Below, piece by piece: positions 39,616 to 48,704 of a stretch of DNA of 64,000 nucleotides. The first letter of the stretch is position 1. The number at the start of each line of letters is the position of its first letter. The position numbers were made by a program, and so were the translations under genes. Below the pieces are notes generated by a model that saw only the letters and a list, made by a program, of their open reading frames with translations, did no database searches and had not been told where the DNA came from. Origin of the DNA: Mogibacterium sp. (GTDB lineage: Bacteria; Bacillota; Clostridia; Peptostreptococcales; Anaerovoracaceae); the NCBI GenBank assembly GCA_017433975.1, contig JAFRGD010000001.1, positions 30,558 to 94,557 of the forward strand. The letters are read 5' to 3'.

Positions 39616-41088
39616 TTAAATCGCTTTCAGGATTTCCTGCAGAAGCTTATACGACTTTTGTGCAGAAGCGATGGAGAGCCGTTCCAGCGGAGCGTGCGCG
39701 TCCTCGATCTCAAAGCCGAAGGCGATCGCCTCAAAGGTCGGGTCCTTAGCGATCATCTTTCCGACGATCGTACCGACTTCGTTGCCGAAGTGAACCGTAA
39801 GCTGTCTTGGCGCTTCCCCGAAGAGGCGCTCATAGACGGCGACTGCCGCATCTCTCAGCTTGGAATCCGGAACGTATTCCCAGGAGACGATCCTGCGGTC
39901 CTGATATAGTTCTGCGCCGAGCAGGTCGCAGAGGATTTGATACTTGCTGAACACCTGATCCTGCCGGTACTCCGGATTGCTGCGGATGCTGAACGTCAGG
40001 CGGAGCACGCCGTCTTCCTCGCCCAGTACACCAAACGTGGAGGAACTGTCTGCAACCGTGACCGGGCAATCTCCCGGAGTATTCATTCCCATCGGTGCTA
40101 CATACAACAGCTTGATCAGGCGGTCGACAAGATCGCCGTCCAGAACCGTAGCATCCGGAGAAACATCCGTAAAGGCCGCCTCCACACCGAGCCCAGGCTC
40201 GTTTTTAATGTAAGCTTTGGAGAGAACCGCACCGATCTCTTTGACCTTGGTGAGAGCCGCATCAGCGTCAGCTTTTGGAACGCAGATCGTTGCACCGGCA
40301 ATGGCACAGATCGCGTTGAACACGCCTTCGCCGCGGATGTCGATGACCCCATAGTCAAAGGACTTCTTCAGTTCGAACAGAACTTCATCGATCACGCGGA
40401 TCGCATTCGCTCTGCCCTCGTGAATGAGCTCTCCGCTATGCCCGCCGCGCAAGCCTGTGATATTGATCCGAATTCCCTGCACGTCGCCGGAAACCGGGAT
40501 GCGCTTGACCGGTAACTCTGCGCGATTGGCGGTGATGCCGCCGCAGGATACCATGAAGACATCATCATGGAACACGTCGAGATTGATGAGATATTTCGCG
40601 TCGAGCCAGTCCGGGTCGAGCGCGACTGCACCGACACAGGCGACTTCCTCCATCGCGGTCAATACGAGTTGGAGCGGCGGGTGCGGATTGGACGGATCGG
40701 AAACGATTGCGAGAAATGCCGCAACGGCGATTCCGTTGTCCGCGCCGAGCGTCGTCCCCTTTGCAGTGATCCAGCCGTCTTCTTCATAGATCTGGATCGG
40801 GTCGGTCAGGAAATCATGCGTCGACCCCTCCACCTTGTTGCAGACCATGTCGATATGGCCTTGCAGCATGACCTTTGGGCGGTCCTCCATCCCCGGCGTG
40901 GCCGGAACGTCGATGACCAGATTCCAGTCTTTGTCCTGCTTTACTTCGTATCCCTGCCCCTTGGCCCAGTCGTACAGATAATCACTGAGCGGCTTCTCGT
41001 GATAACTGCCGTGCGGATGCTGGCAGATCTCCTCAAACCATCCAAAGAACTCTTTCGGTTTCAGTCCTGCTAATATCTTTGTTTCCAC
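39616..41088 (-). CDS. pepD: Aminoacyl-histidine dipeptidase PepD (peptidase family M20)
   Basis: I place the start at GTG 41086-41088 because AAGGAG lies eight bases upstream and the product then begins METKILAGLKP; a longer frame from 41118 has no ribosome site. The 490-residue enzyme has the zinc ligands QGHIDMV, LGADNGIA and TAMEEVACVGA of the M20 PepD (carnosinase-like) family and the usual two-domain length. It hydrolyses dipeptides in the cytoplasm, feeding amino acid fermentation. Confidence 0.94.
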   Translation of the reverse strand: METKILAGLKPKEFFGWFEEICQHPHGSYHEKPLSDYLYDWAKGQGYEVKQDKDWNLVIDVPATPGMEDRPKVMLQGHIDMVCNKVEGSTHDFLTDPIQIYEEDGWITAKGTTLGADNGIAVAAFLAIVSDPSNPHPPLQLVLTAMEEVACVGAVALDPDWLDAKYLINLDVFHDDVFMVSCGGITANRAELPVKRIPVSGDVQGIRINITGLRGGHSGELIHEGRANAIRVIDEVLFELKKSFDYGVIDIRGEGVFNAICAIAGATICVPKADADAALTKVKEIGAVLSKAYIKNEPGLGVEAAFTDVSPDATVLDGDLVDRLIKLLYVAPMGMNTPGDCPVTVADSSSTFGVLGEEDGVLRLTFSIRSNPEYRQDQVFSKYQILCDLLGAELYQDRRIVSWEYVPDSKLRDAAVAVYERLFGEAPRQLTVHFGNEVGTIVGKMIAKDPTFEAIAFGFEIEDAHAPLERLSIASAQKSYKLLQEILKAI

Positions 41089-41164
41089 GGTACGAACTCC
41101 TTTCCGAATGGCCCGCAACAGGCCCTCTAAGACATTTTCAGTGTATCACATATCCAGAACTAAA

Positions 41165-42220
41165 CTAATATATTAATGCAGGGGTTCCCCTGTAGACTCT
41201 CAGCACGCCGTTGGCCATGCTCTGCATCTCGTTCTCGCCCGGAAGGAGCAGGATCGGAGCGATTTTGTCGATATACCGGCAGATTTCGCCGCAAAGCCAT
41301 TCGCTGTAGGCGAGCCCGCCCGTCAGGACGATTGCGTCGACGTCGTAGCAGAGGACTGCCGCCATCGAACCGATGTCCTTCGCGGTCTGATACGCCATGG
41401 CCCTTGCGATGAGCGTCGCTTCTTCGTCGCCGGCTTTGACGCGCGCCTCGACTTCCAGGAAGTCCCGCGTTCCGAGATAGGAGTACAGGCCGCCGTCCCG
41501 GAGGACCGCCTTCCGCAGCTCGCTCTCCGACATCCCGGTGTGGAAGCAAAGCGGAATGACGCCCTTGACCGGGAGGCTGCCGCAGCGGTCGATGCTGAAG
41601 GTTCCTTCCGACTGGCAGTCGTAAAAGTCGATGACCCTGCCGTTCTTGTGCGCCGCGACGGAGGTCCCGCCGCCCATGTGCACGACGATTAGGCTGCATT
41701 CTTCGTATGGTTTGCTCAGTTCCTCAGCGGCCGCTCTCGCCATGCTCTTCTGGTTCAGGACGTGAAAGATTCCGCTGCGTTCCATCCCCTTGAAGCCCGA
41801 GATGCGCGCGATGTCCAGCCGTTCGTCCGTGCTCGGCGCGTCGACAAAGTAGGACGGGATCCCATATTTCTTTTCGAGCGCCCAGGCGAGGCAGCACCCT
41901 AAGTTTGCGGCGTGTTCGCCGTAGGTGCAGTTGGTGAGGTCCTCGATGGTAGACTCAGAGATGCGGTACGTGCCGGAGACCAGCGGCTTCATCAGTCCGC
42001 CGCGGCCGCAGATCGCGTCGATGCTGCCCATCTCGATGGAAGCGTCCGCCAGGGCCTTTTCAATCAGCGCCAGCCGGTAGTCGAGCTGCTCCATCACCGC
42101 GTGGAAAGGCGCCAGGTCTGCCCCGGTATGGGCGAGCGAGACCCGCCAGACCTCGGTCTCGTCGTCGAATACCGCAACCTTTGTGGACGTTGCGCCGGGG
42201 TTGATCGCTAATATCCTCAT
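41165..42220 (-). CDS. buk: Butyrate kinase
   Basis: The 351-residue protein shows the acetokinase-family motifs: NPGATSTKVAVFD at the N-terminus, GRGG at about 91, VVHMGGGTSVAAHKNGRVID, and FHTGMSE. It transfers phosphate from (iso)butyryl-phosphate to ADP. No phosphotransbutyrylase gene is present, so that partner must be elsewhere. It is the last gene of the second oxidoreductase operon (overlap of 4 bases with the gamma subunit), which links branched-chain or aryl 2-oxoacid oxidation to ATP formation. Confidence 0.92.
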   Translation of the reverse strand: MRILAINPGATSTKVAVFDDETEVWRVSLAHTGADLAPFHAVMEQLDYRLALIEKALADASIEMGSIDAICGRGGLMKPLVSGTYRISESTIEDLTNCTYGEHAANLGCCLAWALEKKYGIPSYFVDAPSTDERLDIARISGFKGMERSGIFHVLNQKSMARAAAEELSKPYEECSLIVVHMGGGTSVAAHKNGRVIDFYDCQSEGTFSIDRCGSLPVKGVIPLCFHTGMSESELRKAVLRDGGLYSYLGTRDFLEVEARVKAGDEEATLIARAMAYQTAKDIGSMAAVLCYDVDAIVLTGGLAYSEWLCGEICRYIDKIAPILLLPGENEMQSMANGVLRVYRGTPALIY

Positions 42221-42762
42221 GCCTTGCCTCCCGCTTTCATGCCCGCAAACAGAGCCTCTTTGTTGATCGGAATCAGTTTCGGCTTGGTGCGGAAGACTTC
42301 TTCGAGCGCTCCGACGAGCGCCTCTTCAGAGCACAGATCGTCGGACGCCTTGATCGCGCCGGCGATGACCATGTTTCCGGCCTTCCCGTTCCCGAGCTCC
42401 TCCGCGATGGAGTTCGCCGGGATTTTGATGACCGTGACGTCCTCCCGGAAGTCGGTTTCACTGATCAGGTCGGTGTTGACGATCAGCGTGCCGCCGGTTT
42501 TCACATAGCTCTGGAACCGTTCCAGCGATGGCTTGTTCAGCACCGCGACGACGTCGATTTTGCCCGGAACAGCGATCGGGCAGCGGATTTCCGCATCGGA
42601 GAACGATACGGTGACGTTCGATGACCCGCCGCGCATCTCCGCTCCGTAAGCCGGGAGGAAACATACTTCTTTGCCTTCGGTGACCGCAGCCTCCGCCAGG
42701 ATCTTGCCGATCGCCAGGACGCCCTGGCCGCCGAAGCCGGATACTAAAATCTGTTTCATCAT
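42217..42762 (-). CDS. 2-oxoacid:ferredoxin oxidoreductase, gamma subunit (second set)
   Basis: The 181-residue protein has the gamma motif ILVSGFGGQGVLAIGKILAEAA and YGAEMRGGSSNVTVS. It overlaps the beta subunit and the butyrate kinase gene by 4 bases each. The YGxExRGG motif is canonical here, whereas the first set has YGKQKRGG, another sign that the two enzymes differ. With butyrate kinase following, branched-chain 2-oxoacids are the likeliest substrates. Confidence 0.9.
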   Translation of the reverse strand: MMKQILVSGFGGQGVLAIGKILAEAAVTEGKEVCFLPAYGAEMRGGSSNVTVSFSDAEIRCPIAVPGKIDVVAVLNKPSLERFQSYVKTGGTLIVNTDLISETDFREDVTVIKIPANSIAEELGNGKAGNMVIAGAIKASDDLCSEEALVGALEEVFRTKPKLIPINKEALFAGMKAGGKA

Positions 42763-43508
42763 CTCTGCACCCCCTGATCTTTATCCACAAAGACGCCGAG
42801 CGGATACTCCCGGATCATGTCGGTACCGATCCACTTCGCGGCGTCGACCGGGCTCATCCCCCAGGTGGTCGGGCAGGACGCCAGGACTTCTACAAAATTG
42901 AACCCTTTTCCTTCGATTTGATTCTGGAAAGCGTGCTTGATCGCTTTTTTCGCTTTGCGGATGTTCGGGACGGTGTTGACGGTTACGCGTTCGATGTAAT
43001 ACACGCCGTCCAACTGCGACAGTAATTCGCTCATGTGGACCGGGTAGCCGTTCGCCTTGACCGTTCTGCCCTGTTGCGAGGTGGTCGTCCGCTGCCCGAG
43101 AAGCGTGGTCGGGGAAGCCTGTCCGCCGGTCATTCCATACGCGGCGTTGTTCGCCATGATCGTCGTCAGTACTTCTCCGCGGTTTGCGGCGTGGATCGTC
43201 TCCATCATTCCGATGGACGCCAGGTCCCCGTCGCCCTGATACGTAAACACGATATTATCCGGCCGCACGCGCTTGATTCCCGTCGCGACCGCAAGCGCTC
43301 TGCCGTGGCTCGGGCTGTGGCAGTCGCAGTTATAGTAAGCGGCAGCGAGGCCGGCGCAGCCGACGCCCGGGACCGCGATGACCCGCTCCTGGATGCCGAG
43401 CTCTTCGATGGACTCCATGACAAGCCGCTCGATCAATCCGTGCGAACAGCCTGGACAGTAGTGGGTCGGAACGCCTGTGTGCATTCCGGTGATCCTGAAT
43501 TCCGCCAT
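42759..43508 (-). CDS. 2-oxoacid:ferredoxin oxidoreductase, beta subunit (second set)
   Basis: The 249-residue protein carries YCPGCSHGLIERLV, GVGCAGLAAAYYNCD, HGRALAVATGIK and the TPP core YQGDGDLASIGMMETIHAANRG. This subunit and the first-set copy (7421-8161) are close paralogues throughout. It begins 1 base after the alpha subunit stop. The enzyme gives acyl-CoA, CO2 and reduced ferredoxin. Confidence 0.93.
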   Translation of the reverse strand: MAEFRITGMHTGVPTHYCPGCSHGLIERLVMESIEELGIQERVIAVPGVGCAGLAAAYYNCDCHSPSHGRALAVATGIKRVRPDNIVFTYQGDGDLASIGMMETIHAANRGEVLTTIMANNAAYGMTGGQASPTTLLGQRTTTSQQGRTVKANGYPVHMSELLSQLDGVYYIERVTVNTVPNIRKAKKAIKHAFQNQIEGKGFNFVEVLASCPTTWGMSPVDAAKWIGTDMIREYPLGVFVDKDQGVQR

Positions 43509-43509
43509 C

Positions 43510-44577
43510 TTACCGCACCTCCTTACTCAAAATCTGCTTGACGAAGTCCGCAATCTCGTCAGGCATCGGGACGAAGGAACCGACTCGGTTGCAGAGATAG
43601 ACCGGTTTCTCGCCATTGAGGGCGAGCCGTACGTCGTCCACCATCATGCCCCTCGACATTTCGACCGCGACGACCGCCTTGACGTCCGGCTTGATGACCG
43701 CCTCCCGGATCCGTTCGACCGGGAACGGAGAGAGGAAGATCGGCCGCACCAGTCCGGCGCGGATTCCACACTCTCTCAGGGTGTCCACCGCCGCGGAGCT
43801 CACTCTTGCGGAGGTCCCGTAAGCGACGAGGATCACTTCTGCATCCTCCGCGCGGTAGGTGTCGATGCGCGCGCGCTCCGCCGCCTTATGGAAGCGCTCT
43901 TCGATTCCGAGGATGCGCGCTTCGTTCTCTTCGTTCGTCGCGTTCAGCGAAAACAGTACATTCCTCGGACGGCTCTTCCGGTCCCAGCCGGTCGTCGCCC
44001 AGGAGATGTCGCGGTTCTCGCGGACGACGTCTTTGATCTCGACGGTCTCCATCATCTGACCGATCATCGCGTCACCGAGCAGGATCGCCGGCAGCCGGAA
44101 CTCGTCGGCCAGGTCGAACGCTTCCTGGATGAGGTCGCAGGCTTCCTGCACGTTGTACGGGGCGAGTACCAGGACCCTGTAGTCGCCGTTCCCGCCGCCT
44201 CTCGTCGCCTGGAAATAGTCTCCCTGATTGACCAGGATGCCGCCGCTGCCCGGGCCGCCGCGCATCATGTTGACGACGACGAACGGAACGCCGACCGCGC
44301 TGAAGTTGGACATGGCCTCCTGCATCAGTGCGTATCCCGGGCCCGAGGTGCTCGTCATCGTCCGGACGCCTGCTCCCGCAGCGCCGCCGACCATGTTGAT
44401 GCCGGCCAGCTCGCTCTCCGCCTGGAGGAAGACGCCGCCGACCTCCGGCATCCGGACCGACATGTACTCCGGAATCTCGCTTTGCGGTGTGATCGGGTAT
44501 CCAAAAAAAGCCCTGCATCCGCAGCGGATCGCTGCTTCTGCAATCGCTTCATTTCCCTTCATCAAAACCTTGCTCAT
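43510..44577 (-). CDS. 2-oxoacid:ferredoxin oxidoreductase, alpha subunit (second set)
   Basis: I chose the ATG at 44575-44577, seven bases after GGGAGG; a GTG six bases earlier would overlap the site. The 355-residue protein has KGNEAIAEAAIRCGCRAFFGYPITPQ and TSTSGPGYALMQEAMSNF, the canonical TSGPG loop missing in the first set. It lies between ferredoxin and beta genes. It is the 2-oxoacid-binding partner of the TPP subunit. Confidence 0.92.
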   Translation of the reverse strand: MSKVLMKGNEAIAEAAIRCGCRAFFGYPITPQSEIPEYMSVRMPEVGGVFLQAESELAGINMVGGAAGAGVRTMTSTSGPGYALMQEAMSNFSAVGVPFVVVNMMRGGPGSGGILVNQGDYFQATRGGGNGDYRVLVLAPYNVQEACDLIQEAFDLADEFRLPAILLGDAMIGQMMETVEIKDVVRENRDISWATTGWDRKSRPRNVLFSLNATNEENEARILGIEERFHKAAERARIDTYRAEDAEVILVAYGTSARVSSAAVDTLRECGIRAGLVRPIFLSPFPVERIREAVIKPDVKAVVAVEMSRGMMVDDVRLALNGEKPVYLCNRVGSFVPMPDEIADFVKQILSKEVR

Positions 44578-44579
44578 GG

Positions 44580-44789
44580 TCACACCTCCCTTATCTCAAT
44601 GCAAAGGTCCGGGCATCGGAGCGCGCATGAGCAACAGGCGATGCATGAACCGCTGTCTGTGATCATGACCGGGTGGTAGCCCTTGTCGTTTGTCGTTTTC
44701 GCGTCCAGCTGAAGCAATTGCTTCGGACAGACTTCGACGCAGAGCCCGCAGCCTTTGCACCGCTCCTTGTTCAAAGTAACAGATATCAT
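44580..44789 (-). CDS. 2[4Fe-4S] ferredoxin subunit (second set)
   Basis: The 69-residue ferredoxin has CKGCGLCVEVCP and CIACCSCALRCP. It is the first gene of the ferredoxin-alpha-beta-gamma-buk operon. AGGAGGGAAACGCC precedes the ATG. The divergent LysR gene begins 208 bases away. Confidence 0.92.
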   Translation of the reverse strand: MISVTLNKERCKGCGLCVEVCPKQLLQLDAKTTNDKGYHPVMITDSGSCIACCSCALRCPDLCIEIREV

Positions 44790-44861
44790 GGCGTTTCCCT
44801 CCTGTTCTGTTTCATCTATTAACAGAGTATCACGGAAAAGCGCAGATGTAAATTTACGCTA

Positions 44862-44881
44862 TTTTTCATTTATGTGAAAAA
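44862..44881. promoter_or_regulatory. Inverted repeat between the second oxidoreductase operon and its LysR gene
   Basis: TTTTTCA and TGAAAAA form a perfect 7-bp dyad with a 6-base centre. The spacing and AT-rich T-N11-A type symmetry fit a LysR box. It lies about 70 bases from the ferredoxin start and 120 from the LysR start. Confidence 0.5.
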
Positions 44882-44997
44882 GTTTCAACATTTTATCTTG
44901 AAAATCATAGTAAATCCAGTATTATCAAGATATATAGAAGCCAACACGGGCAAAACCGGCGCTTTATGTTGAATTATTATCAATATTGAGGAACGAA

Positions 44998-45876
44998 ATG
45001 GACGTGAAAAAAGTCAACGCGCTTCTGTGTGCGCTGGAGTCGGGGAGCATGCTCAAGGCGGCGGAAGAACTTGGGTATACCCCTTCGGCGCTTACACATA
45101 TGATGGACGCCCTGGAACGGGAACTGGAGATAAAGATTACGAAACGCGGCCGCTTCGGAATACGGCTGACGCCGGAAGGGGAGGCGCTGCTTCCGTTGCT
45201 GCAGGAGTATTCCAATTGTGAAAAGCGGATCCGGCAGGAGATCCGGTCCATCAACAACAGGGACCAGAACATCCTGCGGATCGGCGTCTATGACAGCCTC
45301 GCAAGAAACTGGCTCCCGCAGATGATCAACCGGTTTCAGGAGCAGAACGGACCGGTGAGCGTTGAGATGTTTGCGGCAAATCCGTACAGTCTGTTTGAGG
45401 CGCTTGATAAGAGCATGCTGGACGTCCTCTTCACGGGCGAGATCGAGACGTATCCCCACAATTTCACGTCAATCATTCGGGACCATTTCCACGCGGTGCT
45501 TCCTCCCGGATATGACAATGGGGGACGGGACTGCTTTCCGATTGAAGAATTTGAAGGCATGCCGTTCCTGATCCCTTCCTACGGAACCGACTTTCACGTG
45601 CTGGGAGCGCTTGAAAAGCACAACATCAAACCGAACTTCCTGCCGACCAAGGCGGATGACCCGGTCGTGATCGGCATGGTCGCAAACGGGATGGGGCTGA
45701 GCATGCTTTCGGAGATGGTTCTCATGGGGCAGGAATATGATATCCAGACGCCCCTTATCGTGCCGGAGGAATACAGAGTGCTGGGCATAGCAACCAAAGA
45801 GAATTCAACGCTGCCGAAAGTCACCAGCCGGTTCATTGAGTTCGTGCTTGAGAATAGTGAATATGAAAGGTGTTAG
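44998..45876 (+). CDS. LysR-type regulator divergent from the second oxidoreductase operon
   Basis: I chose the ATG at 44998 (GAGGAACGAA upstream). The 292-residue protein has a winged HTH (VNALLCALESGSMLKAAEELGYTPSALTHMMDALERELEI) and a LysR effector domain. It is only distantly like the LysR at 10376-11254. The divergent layout suggests that it controls the second 2-oxoacid oxidoreductase and butyrate kinase. Confidence 0.9.
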   Translation: MDVKKVNALLCALESGSMLKAAEELGYTPSALTHMMDALERELEIKITKRGRFGIRLTPEGEALLPLLQEYSNCEKRIRQEIRSINNRDQNILRIGVYDSLARNWLPQMINRFQEQNGPVSVEMFAANPYSLFEALDKSMLDVLFTGEIETYPHNFTSIIRDHFHAVLPPGYDNGGRDCFPIEEFEGMPFLIPSYGTDFHVLGALEKHNIKPNFLPTKADDPVVIGMVANGMGLSMLSEMVLMGQEYDIQTPLIVPEEYRVLGIATKENSTLPKVTSRFIEFVLENSEYERC

Positions 45877-45904
45877 CGAAACAACAAACAAAAGGAGGTT
45901 CCAA

Positions 45905-46102
45905 ATGGCTACCATCGAAGAATTAATCAACCAGTATGAAACTGACCCTGAAATGCAAAAGGAGATCGAGCAGATCCTGGAAGACGGGAAAATCACGATT
46001 TCCGAATTCATGACCTTTGCGAGAAAGCATGATGTCGAAATCTCGCTCGCCGAGCTGCCGGAGTATCTGCGGAAAGCGAAAGAACTCGGATTGATCAATT
46101 AA
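45905..46102 (+). CDS. Small helical protein, possibly Nif11-like
   Basis: The ATG at 45905 has AAAGGAGG upstream. The 65-residue acidic protein (MATIEELINQYETDPEMQKE...) contains the pattern DPEMQKEIEQI and FMTFARKHDVEISLAELPEYL, similar to the helices of Nif11 leader peptides, but it has no double-Gly cleavage site or core. It lies 28 bases after the LysR gene and may be co-transcribed. It converges with the HEAT-like protein gene with a 4-base overlap at their 3' ends. Confidence 0.6.
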   Translation: MATIEELINQYETDPEMQKEIEQILEDGKITISEFMTFARKHDVEISLAELPEYLRKAKELGLIN

Positions 46103-47199
46103 ATATTCCCGCCATATCGTTCCATCGCGTCAGAAACATCATTCAGATGCTTGCGCCACGCTTCATCGGAGGCCCTGAGTTCCGCTGCCGTTCTGTCAGC
46201 ATCTTCTTTCAAGCCCTGCTCGGCAAGGTATTTCCGATGATGCTTGACGAGCAGAGTCCACGCCTGCTCGCGGAGGAAGGCGTTTGCCCCAGGGTCGGAG
46301 TAAAATTCGAGAAGCTCATCCCGGAAGGATTTCAACCGGTCCAGGGCTAGCAAAACCGTTCTCTCATCGTCGTCGGAGCGCACGTCGATCTTTTGAAGCA
46401 GCTCGATGAGACCGGCTTTCCGGATCATCGGGATGTACTTTTGCTTGTCATAAGTCGAAATATGATTCTCGAGCAACAACTGCACGAGCTCCTGCTGGGT
46501 CGGCTGAAGCTTGAGCCACCGTTCTTGCGCCAGTTCTCTGATCTCCAGATTCCTGGCATGCAGATAAAGATCCACAAGGATAGATTTGTCGGAGATGGCT
46601 TCGATTTCCCGCCGCGCGATCTTGTACTGCGTGCCCTTTGGCGCGTTTTTCAGATTCTCCACCTGCAGGATGAAGCGGACTTCGTTGATGATGTCCGTCC
46701 GGCCGAGCTTTTCCGCTGCGGCAAGCCGGACCCGGTTGTCGGTACTTCCGAAGCAGAGCTTTTCCAACACATCCCGCGAATTGAGATTTCGGATCGCCGC
46801 GCACTGAACCTCGGTGTTTCGGTTCATCAATTCATCGGCGCCGGGATACGGTTCCTGCCAGTTTTCCTCCAGCGCATATTTCTCGAGCAGGCTCTGGCTC
46901 GTGAGCCGCCCAACGATTTCGGGCGTTGGCCGTTCCGCCGCAAGCTTCTCCAACAATGTCTGATTGGTAATCATGTCGATTGCCTTGTGAGATACTTTCC
47001 AATCACTGTCTTTTGTGAGTGAAAACAACGCATTCTGATCCGTCAACCGCTCCACCGCTGCAAGGCGGACTGCGACCCGCGGCGCGTGCAAAGCAACCTC
47101 CAGGAGCTCGTCCTGGCGGGACATCTTCGCGACGCTCTTGATGGCCTTATCTTCCTTGAGGATGTCATCGGTCATCCATGCCGGTGTGAATAATCCCAT
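46099..47199 (-). CDS. HEAT-repeat-like protein, first of two with a shared N-terminus
   Basis: The 366-residue soluble protein is made of short helical repeats (RVAVRLAAVERLTDQNALFSLTK, KVSHKAIDMITNQTLLEKLA, TEVQCAAIRNLNSRDVLEKLC, NRVRLAAAEKLGRTDIINEV), i.e. HEAT/ARM-like units. The N-terminus MGLFTPAWMTDDILK resembles MGIFGPGWKSDNTDK of the protein at 56020-56856. It overlaps the protease gene upstream by 35 bases. No catalytic motif is visible; a scaffold or protein-binding role is likely. Confidence 0.72.
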   Translation of the reverse strand: MGLFTPAWMTDDILKEDKAIKSVAKMSRQDELLEVALHAPRVAVRLAAVERLTDQNALFSLTKDSDWKVSHKAIDMITNQTLLEKLAAERPTPEIVGRLTSQSLLEKYALEENWQEPYPGADELMNRNTEVQCAAIRNLNSRDVLEKLCFGSTDNRVRLAAAEKLGRTDIINEVRFILQVENLKNAPKGTQYKIARREIEAISDKSILVDLYLHARNLEIRELAQERWLKLQPTQQELVQLLLENHISTYDKQKYIPMIRKAGLIELLQKIDVRSDDDERTVLLALDRLKSFRDELLEFYSDPGANAFLREQAWTLLVKHHRKYLAEQGLKEDADRTAAELRASDEAWRKHLNDVSDAMERYGGNI

Positions 47200-48697
47200 G
47201 TGTCTTACTCCTTAATAAAATGTAGACGAGAAGGGCGCCTGCCAATACGATCCAGATCCAGAATCGGGTCTGCCCCCGGTCGTTTTCCCGGTCCTTCGTC
47301 AGCACTTTAATGCATGCCGAACCAGGACGGTTTCCCCCGAGGACGGTCACCGTATCCTGCCACGTGCCGGCCCCGCCATTCGTCTCGACCGCTACATACG
47401 TCTCGCCGGGGTTGGCGCGGACGACATTCTGATACGAATAAAACATCTTCTGATCCGGTTGGTCGACTGCGTAGTAGACCGGCCGGTCAAACGAGATTTT
47501 TATATAATAATGACTGCCTTTTTTCAACGGAACTTCCGTGTCAAACGCGACCGTCTGATAATCCGGATAGACAATTTCGTATTCCTGCTCATAGATTGGA
47601 TCTGCGTCCACAGTTTTTTCATCGAAGGTTCCTTTGTACACGCTGATCTTCGCAACGGTTCGGTCAAACGCCCAGTCCGAACAGAAAAAGGAAGAATAGC
47701 TGATGTTTCCGATCGGTTTGATGCGCACCGCCGTGATCGACTCATTTTCCGCGGCGGTAAAATTCATTGCGACGCCTGTCACGCGGCCGACCGGCTGCAG
47801 GCCGGCGCCCCCGTCATATTGATAGATCCTGTCATAGGATCTTTGGTTCGTGACCGTCACCGACGTCGCGCAATTTCTGTAATTGATGGCAGCGTCGTAA
47901 TACGAAAGATAAAGATAACCGTTGTCTCCGTAGTCCGTTCCCCAGCTGTTTTTGATGATCCAGGCGCCGTCCCCCGGCGGCGTCGTACCGAAATTGTCCT
48001 TGCTGTAGTTGTCGTCCCAGCCGACGATCGAGACGAAGTGGGAAATGGTGGAATACTTTCCGAAATATGTAGGCAGATACGCCGCACCCGTCTCCGGGTT
48101 GAAATACGCCGGGTCCTGCCAGCAGGTCGAGCACACGTTCGTGTACAACGCGCCGTTCGTCATGAGAAGCGTTTTCACAGCCTCCGTATCTGTGACCGGT
48201 ACCGTATAGCACGAATCTATGTATAAAGCTCCGTCCATGGACGCGCCTTCCGGCGGAAGGCTTTCTTCCATGTTCGAATAAGGATACGCCTCTTCCGATT
48301 GGATTGCATAACCGCGCATCAACGACGAGCTGACGATCGCTCCGTAGATCCCATCGTGCCAGGCGTCCCCGATGCACGCGGTGCCTTCACCGTCCGCCAG
48401 GGAACCCTCTTCCGGGAAGATATGTGAAAAGAGATACGCGATCTGATACTCCGACAGGTCGTATTCCCCATATCCTTGAACGAGCGCGTTGCTTTCCATG
48501 GCGTTCGCGACGCAGAACGCCCAGCAGGTACCGTACAATCCCTGGTCTTTGACCTCTGTAACGAGTCCGAGTTCCCTCAGGTCATAACACGCCGGAAAGT
48601 CTGCCGCATCGTTCGAAGCGGCGGCCGCCGGGGCTCCCCGGAACGCCGGCAGCAGGACCAGCGCCAGACAAAGAAATGTAATGAGTCTTTTTTTCAT
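47165..48697 (-). CDS. Membrane-anchored papain-family (C1A) cysteine protease
   Basis: The 510-residue protein has a signal peptide (cleavage near PAAAAS, about 27) and a C1A peptidase domain with Gln52 and Cys58 (DQGLYGTCWAF), His220 (ISHFVSIVGW) and Asn250 (IKNSWGTDYGDNGY). A beta-rich domain follows (about 285-465), then a C-terminal transmembrane helix (FWIWIVLAGALLVYILL) and a short cytoplasmic tail. It would be displayed at the cell surface and could degrade host or dietary proteins. Its 3' end overlaps the HEAT-like gene by 35 bases. It lies 7 bases after the ABC exporter ATPase gene. Confidence 0.9.
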   Translation of the reverse strand: MKKRLITFLCLALVLLPAFRGAPAAAASNDAADFPACYDLRELGLVTEVKDQGLYGTCWAFCVANAMESNALVQGYGEYDLSEYQIAYLFSHIFPEEGSLADGEGTACIGDAWHDGIYGAIVSSSLMRGYAIQSEEAYPYSNMEESLPPEGASMDGALYIDSCYTVPVTDTEAVKTLLMTNGALYTNVCSTCWQDPAYFNPETGAAYLPTYFGKYSTISHFVSIVGWDDNYSKDNFGTTPPGDGAWIIKNSWGTDYGDNGYLYLSYYDAAINYRNCATSVTVTNQRSYDRIYQYDGGAGLQPVGRVTGVAMNFTAAENESITAVRIKPIGNISYSSFFCSDWAFDRTVAKISVYKGTFDEKTVDADPIYEQEYEIVYPDYQTVAFDTEVPLKKGSHYYIKISFDRPVYYAVDQPDQKMFYSYQNVVRANPGETYVAVETNGGAGTWQDTVTVLGGNRPGSACIKVLTKDRENDRGQTRFWIWIVLAGALLVYILLRSKTHGIIHTGMDDR

Positions 48698-48704
48698 AAT
48701 TATG

